Shown here in pieces: positions 61,426 to 64,000 of a DNA stretch of 64,000 nt (its first letter is position 1; the number at the start of each line of letters is the position of its first letter). Under the pieces are notes generated by a model. The model did not search any database. It was not told where the DNA came from and saw nothing but the letters and a program-made list of their open reading frames with translations. A program made the position numbers and the translations under genes. This stretch comes from Streptomyces griseoloalbus (lineage in GTDB: Bacteria; Actinomycetota; Actinomycetes; Streptomycetales; Streptomycetaceae), in NCBI GenBank assembly GCA_014650015.1, contig BMUD01000009.1:62001-126000 (forward strand), written 5' to 3'.

Positions 61426-62745
61426 TCACACCTCGGCGGGCTCCTCCGCCGGGAGGCTGTCCATGAAGGAGCTGACGGAGAACACGGCGCGGCCGGGTCC
61501 GGGCGGGCCGTAGCCGGGGGGCGAGGACAGGCCGAAGTCCTCCATGGTCTGCCGGTAGGCCTGGAGCAGGCGGATGTGGTACTCCAGCGGCGCGCCCTGC
61601 GGGTTGGCCTTGCCGAGCGGGGTGGTCGGCTCCGGGCACCAGGTGGTGAAGCGAGGCGTGATGCCGTGCGACATGAAGAAGCGCAGGCCCTCGGTCGTCG
61701 ACGCGATGGCCTCGTCGACCGTCGTGAAGCCGAAGGGTTCGGCCATCTCCACGCCCGCCACGAAGTTGGGGATGACGTTGCGGGCGCCGAAGACGTCGGC
61801 GGAGTCGAGGATGCGCCGGTGCCATTCGTCGCGGCCGACGTAGCGCTCCTTGCCGGGGCAGTACAGCTCGAACAGGCGGCGGTCCCACACCTCGTAGTTG
61901 GGGTGGTAGATCTGCACGCCGTAGTCCTTGAAGCGCTGCACGTCGTCCTTGGGCAGCGCCTGGGCGACGACCTTGCCGATCCAGCGGCCGGGGAAGCGCT
62001 CCTCGATGGCCTTGGCGTAGTGGCCGTAGAAGTCGGCCTCGTCGCGTCCGGCGACGGTCTTGGTGATGGCGCCGCCGGTGAGGGTGTAGGCGGTGGAGGT
62101 CTTCGCCGTGTCGTAGCGGTCGATGATCTCCAGGGCCTCGAGGACCTCCTCGACGTCCTTCACCCCGGTGTAGGGCCGGCCGGCCGCCTTGTGCTGGCGC
62201 CAGTTGTGATTGATGTCGCAGTACTGGCACTCCTCCTTGGCGCCGAAGTACTGGCAGACCCGGAAGACGGTGAGGTAGATCAGGTAGCCCCACTGGATGG
62301 TCGGGGCGACCTCCATGACCGACTTCCCGTTGGCGAGGGTGTGCCGGTAGTACTCGGGCATGGGCGGCACCCCGACGTCCGAGATCCGCTTGCCGTCGAG
62401 GTAGAGGCCGAGCACGCCGTCCTCGTCGGCGGCGACGCGGTACGGCGAGGAGGGGTTCACCCGCACCGAGACCACGGTGCGGCGCAGGTCGTACGGGCCG
62501 CCGGTGAGGATGATCTCCTCGGGCGGTCGCCGCAGCGCGGCCTCGCCCAGCTCGGGCAGGGTGCCGTGGTCGAAGGAGAAGATGAAGTACGACTTCGGTT
62601 TGACCTCGCCGCTCTCGTTGTCGCTGAGCGCGGACGGATCGAAGGCCACGCCGCCGCGCAGCAGGTCCTCCTTGAAGACGGCTTCGCGCGGCACGTGCGG
62701 GAACCGCTCCATCAGATCCTCGACCAGCGCGGTACGGCTGCCCAT
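61426..62745 (-). CDS. Radical SAM protein with unusual Cys spacing
   Basis: A 439-residue protein. The likely Fe-S motif is CQYFGAKEECQYCDINHN, spaced Cys-x8-Cys-x2-Cys rather than the usual Cys-x3-Cys-x2-Cys. Downstream YTLTGGAITKTVAGRDE (a GG SAM-binding motif) and HPNYEVWDRRLFELYCPGKE fit a radical SAM barrel of the biotin-synthase-like group. ATG 62745 has GGGAGGAGA 9 bases upstream. The substrate is unknown; it is divergent from the alditol oxidase gene. Confidence 0.8.
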   Translation of the reverse strand: MGSRTALVEDLMERFPHVPREAVFKEDLLRGGVAFDPSALSDNESGEVKPKSYFIFSFDHGTLPELGEAALRRPPEEIILTGGPYDLRRTVVSVRVNPSSPYRVAADEDGVLGLYLDGKRISDVGVPPMPEYYRHTLANGKSVMEVAPTIQWGYLIYLTVFRVCQYFGAKEECQYCDINHNWRQHKAAGRPYTGVKDVEEVLEALEIIDRYDTAKTSTAYTLTGGAITKTVAGRDEADFYGHYAKAIEERFPGRWIGKVVAQALPKDDVQRFKDYGVQIYHPNYEVWDRRLFELYCPGKERYVGRDEWHRRILDSADVFGARNVIPNFVAGVEMAEPFGFTTVDEAIASTTEGLRFFMSHGITPRFTTWCPEPTTPLGKANPQGAPLEYHIRLLQAYRQTMEDFGLSSPPGYGPPGPGRAVFSVSSFMDSLPAEEPAEV

Positions 62746-62852
62746 CGAAGTGTCTCCTCCCGGTTCGGACGTACGACTCCTCACGGTATGCCCCCGCTCG
62801 GGCGTCCGTGGTGCCGGGTCCCCCCACAGGGGGCGCGCCACTGCCGGGGTAG

Positions 62853-64000
<1,148 letters not shown>

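Overview
The window is chromosomal DNA from a Streptomyces-type actinomycete. The evidence is very high GC with almost all G/C third codon positions, many GTG and a probable TTG start, overlapping ATGA/GTGA gene junctions, and families typical of the genus (LuxR/LAL regulators, DUF2637, PucR, alditol oxidase). From memory, gene order resembles the S. coelicolor region between the urate/gcl genes (about SCO62xx) and aldO (SCO6147). Locus equivalence was not checked.

Positions 1-13966 hold nucleobase catabolism and glyoxylate assimilation. After a truncated amidase and an exonuclease come a nucleobase permease, an 8-oxoguanine-deaminase-like amidohydrolase and the three-step urate pathway (uricase, 5-hydroxyisourate hydrolase, OHCU decarboxylase), all on the minus strand, headed by a coupled ligand-binding/HTH pair. 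Then follow hydroxypyruvate isomerase and tartronate semialdehyde reductase (plus) and glyoxylate carboligase (minus), which together turn glyoxylate into glycerate. The hyi and gcl promoters carry the same pair of operators 21 bp apart. Xanthine dehydrogenase (three subunits plus the XdhC factor) and its likely activator PucR lie apart, at 33891-41119.

Positions 13974-24228 hold two coupled acyl-CoA synthetases divergent from a GAF-LuxR regulator, a large LAL-type LuxR regulator, a secreted trypsin and an AlkZ-like protein. Positions 24290-33049 are a surface-glycan locus: a pyruvyl-transferase-like gene, then nine minus-strand reading frames in which every junction overlaps. These include five intact or repeat-bearing glycosyltransferases, a GmhB-like phosphatase, an unknown 77-residue protein and an internally deleted carbamoyltransferase.

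Positions 41264-56155 hold mixed accessory genes: a TPR protein, a GntR/FCD regulator, an iron-box FhuF-like reductase, a DUF2637 protein, an HATPase, a membrane XRE protein with a Ser/Asp/Gly repeat, a quinone-dependent pyruvate dehydrogenase, a PP2C-like protein, alkylation repair genes (ogt and an Ada/AlkA fusion), and rsgA preceded by a 23-residue reading frame.

Positions 56471-59398 look like a small acquired patch: a HAD-like gene, an IS630-type transposase relic, a 47-residue Cys/His protein and a DUF262-HNH nuclease of the GmrSD type, with an 11-bp direct repeat outside each end. The window ends with an unusual membrane protein joining a sigma-like region, a zinc-finger-like segment, a membrane helix and a CBM2 domain, then a radical SAM protein and the start of alditol oxidase. 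No rRNA, tRNA or CRISPR array was seen.
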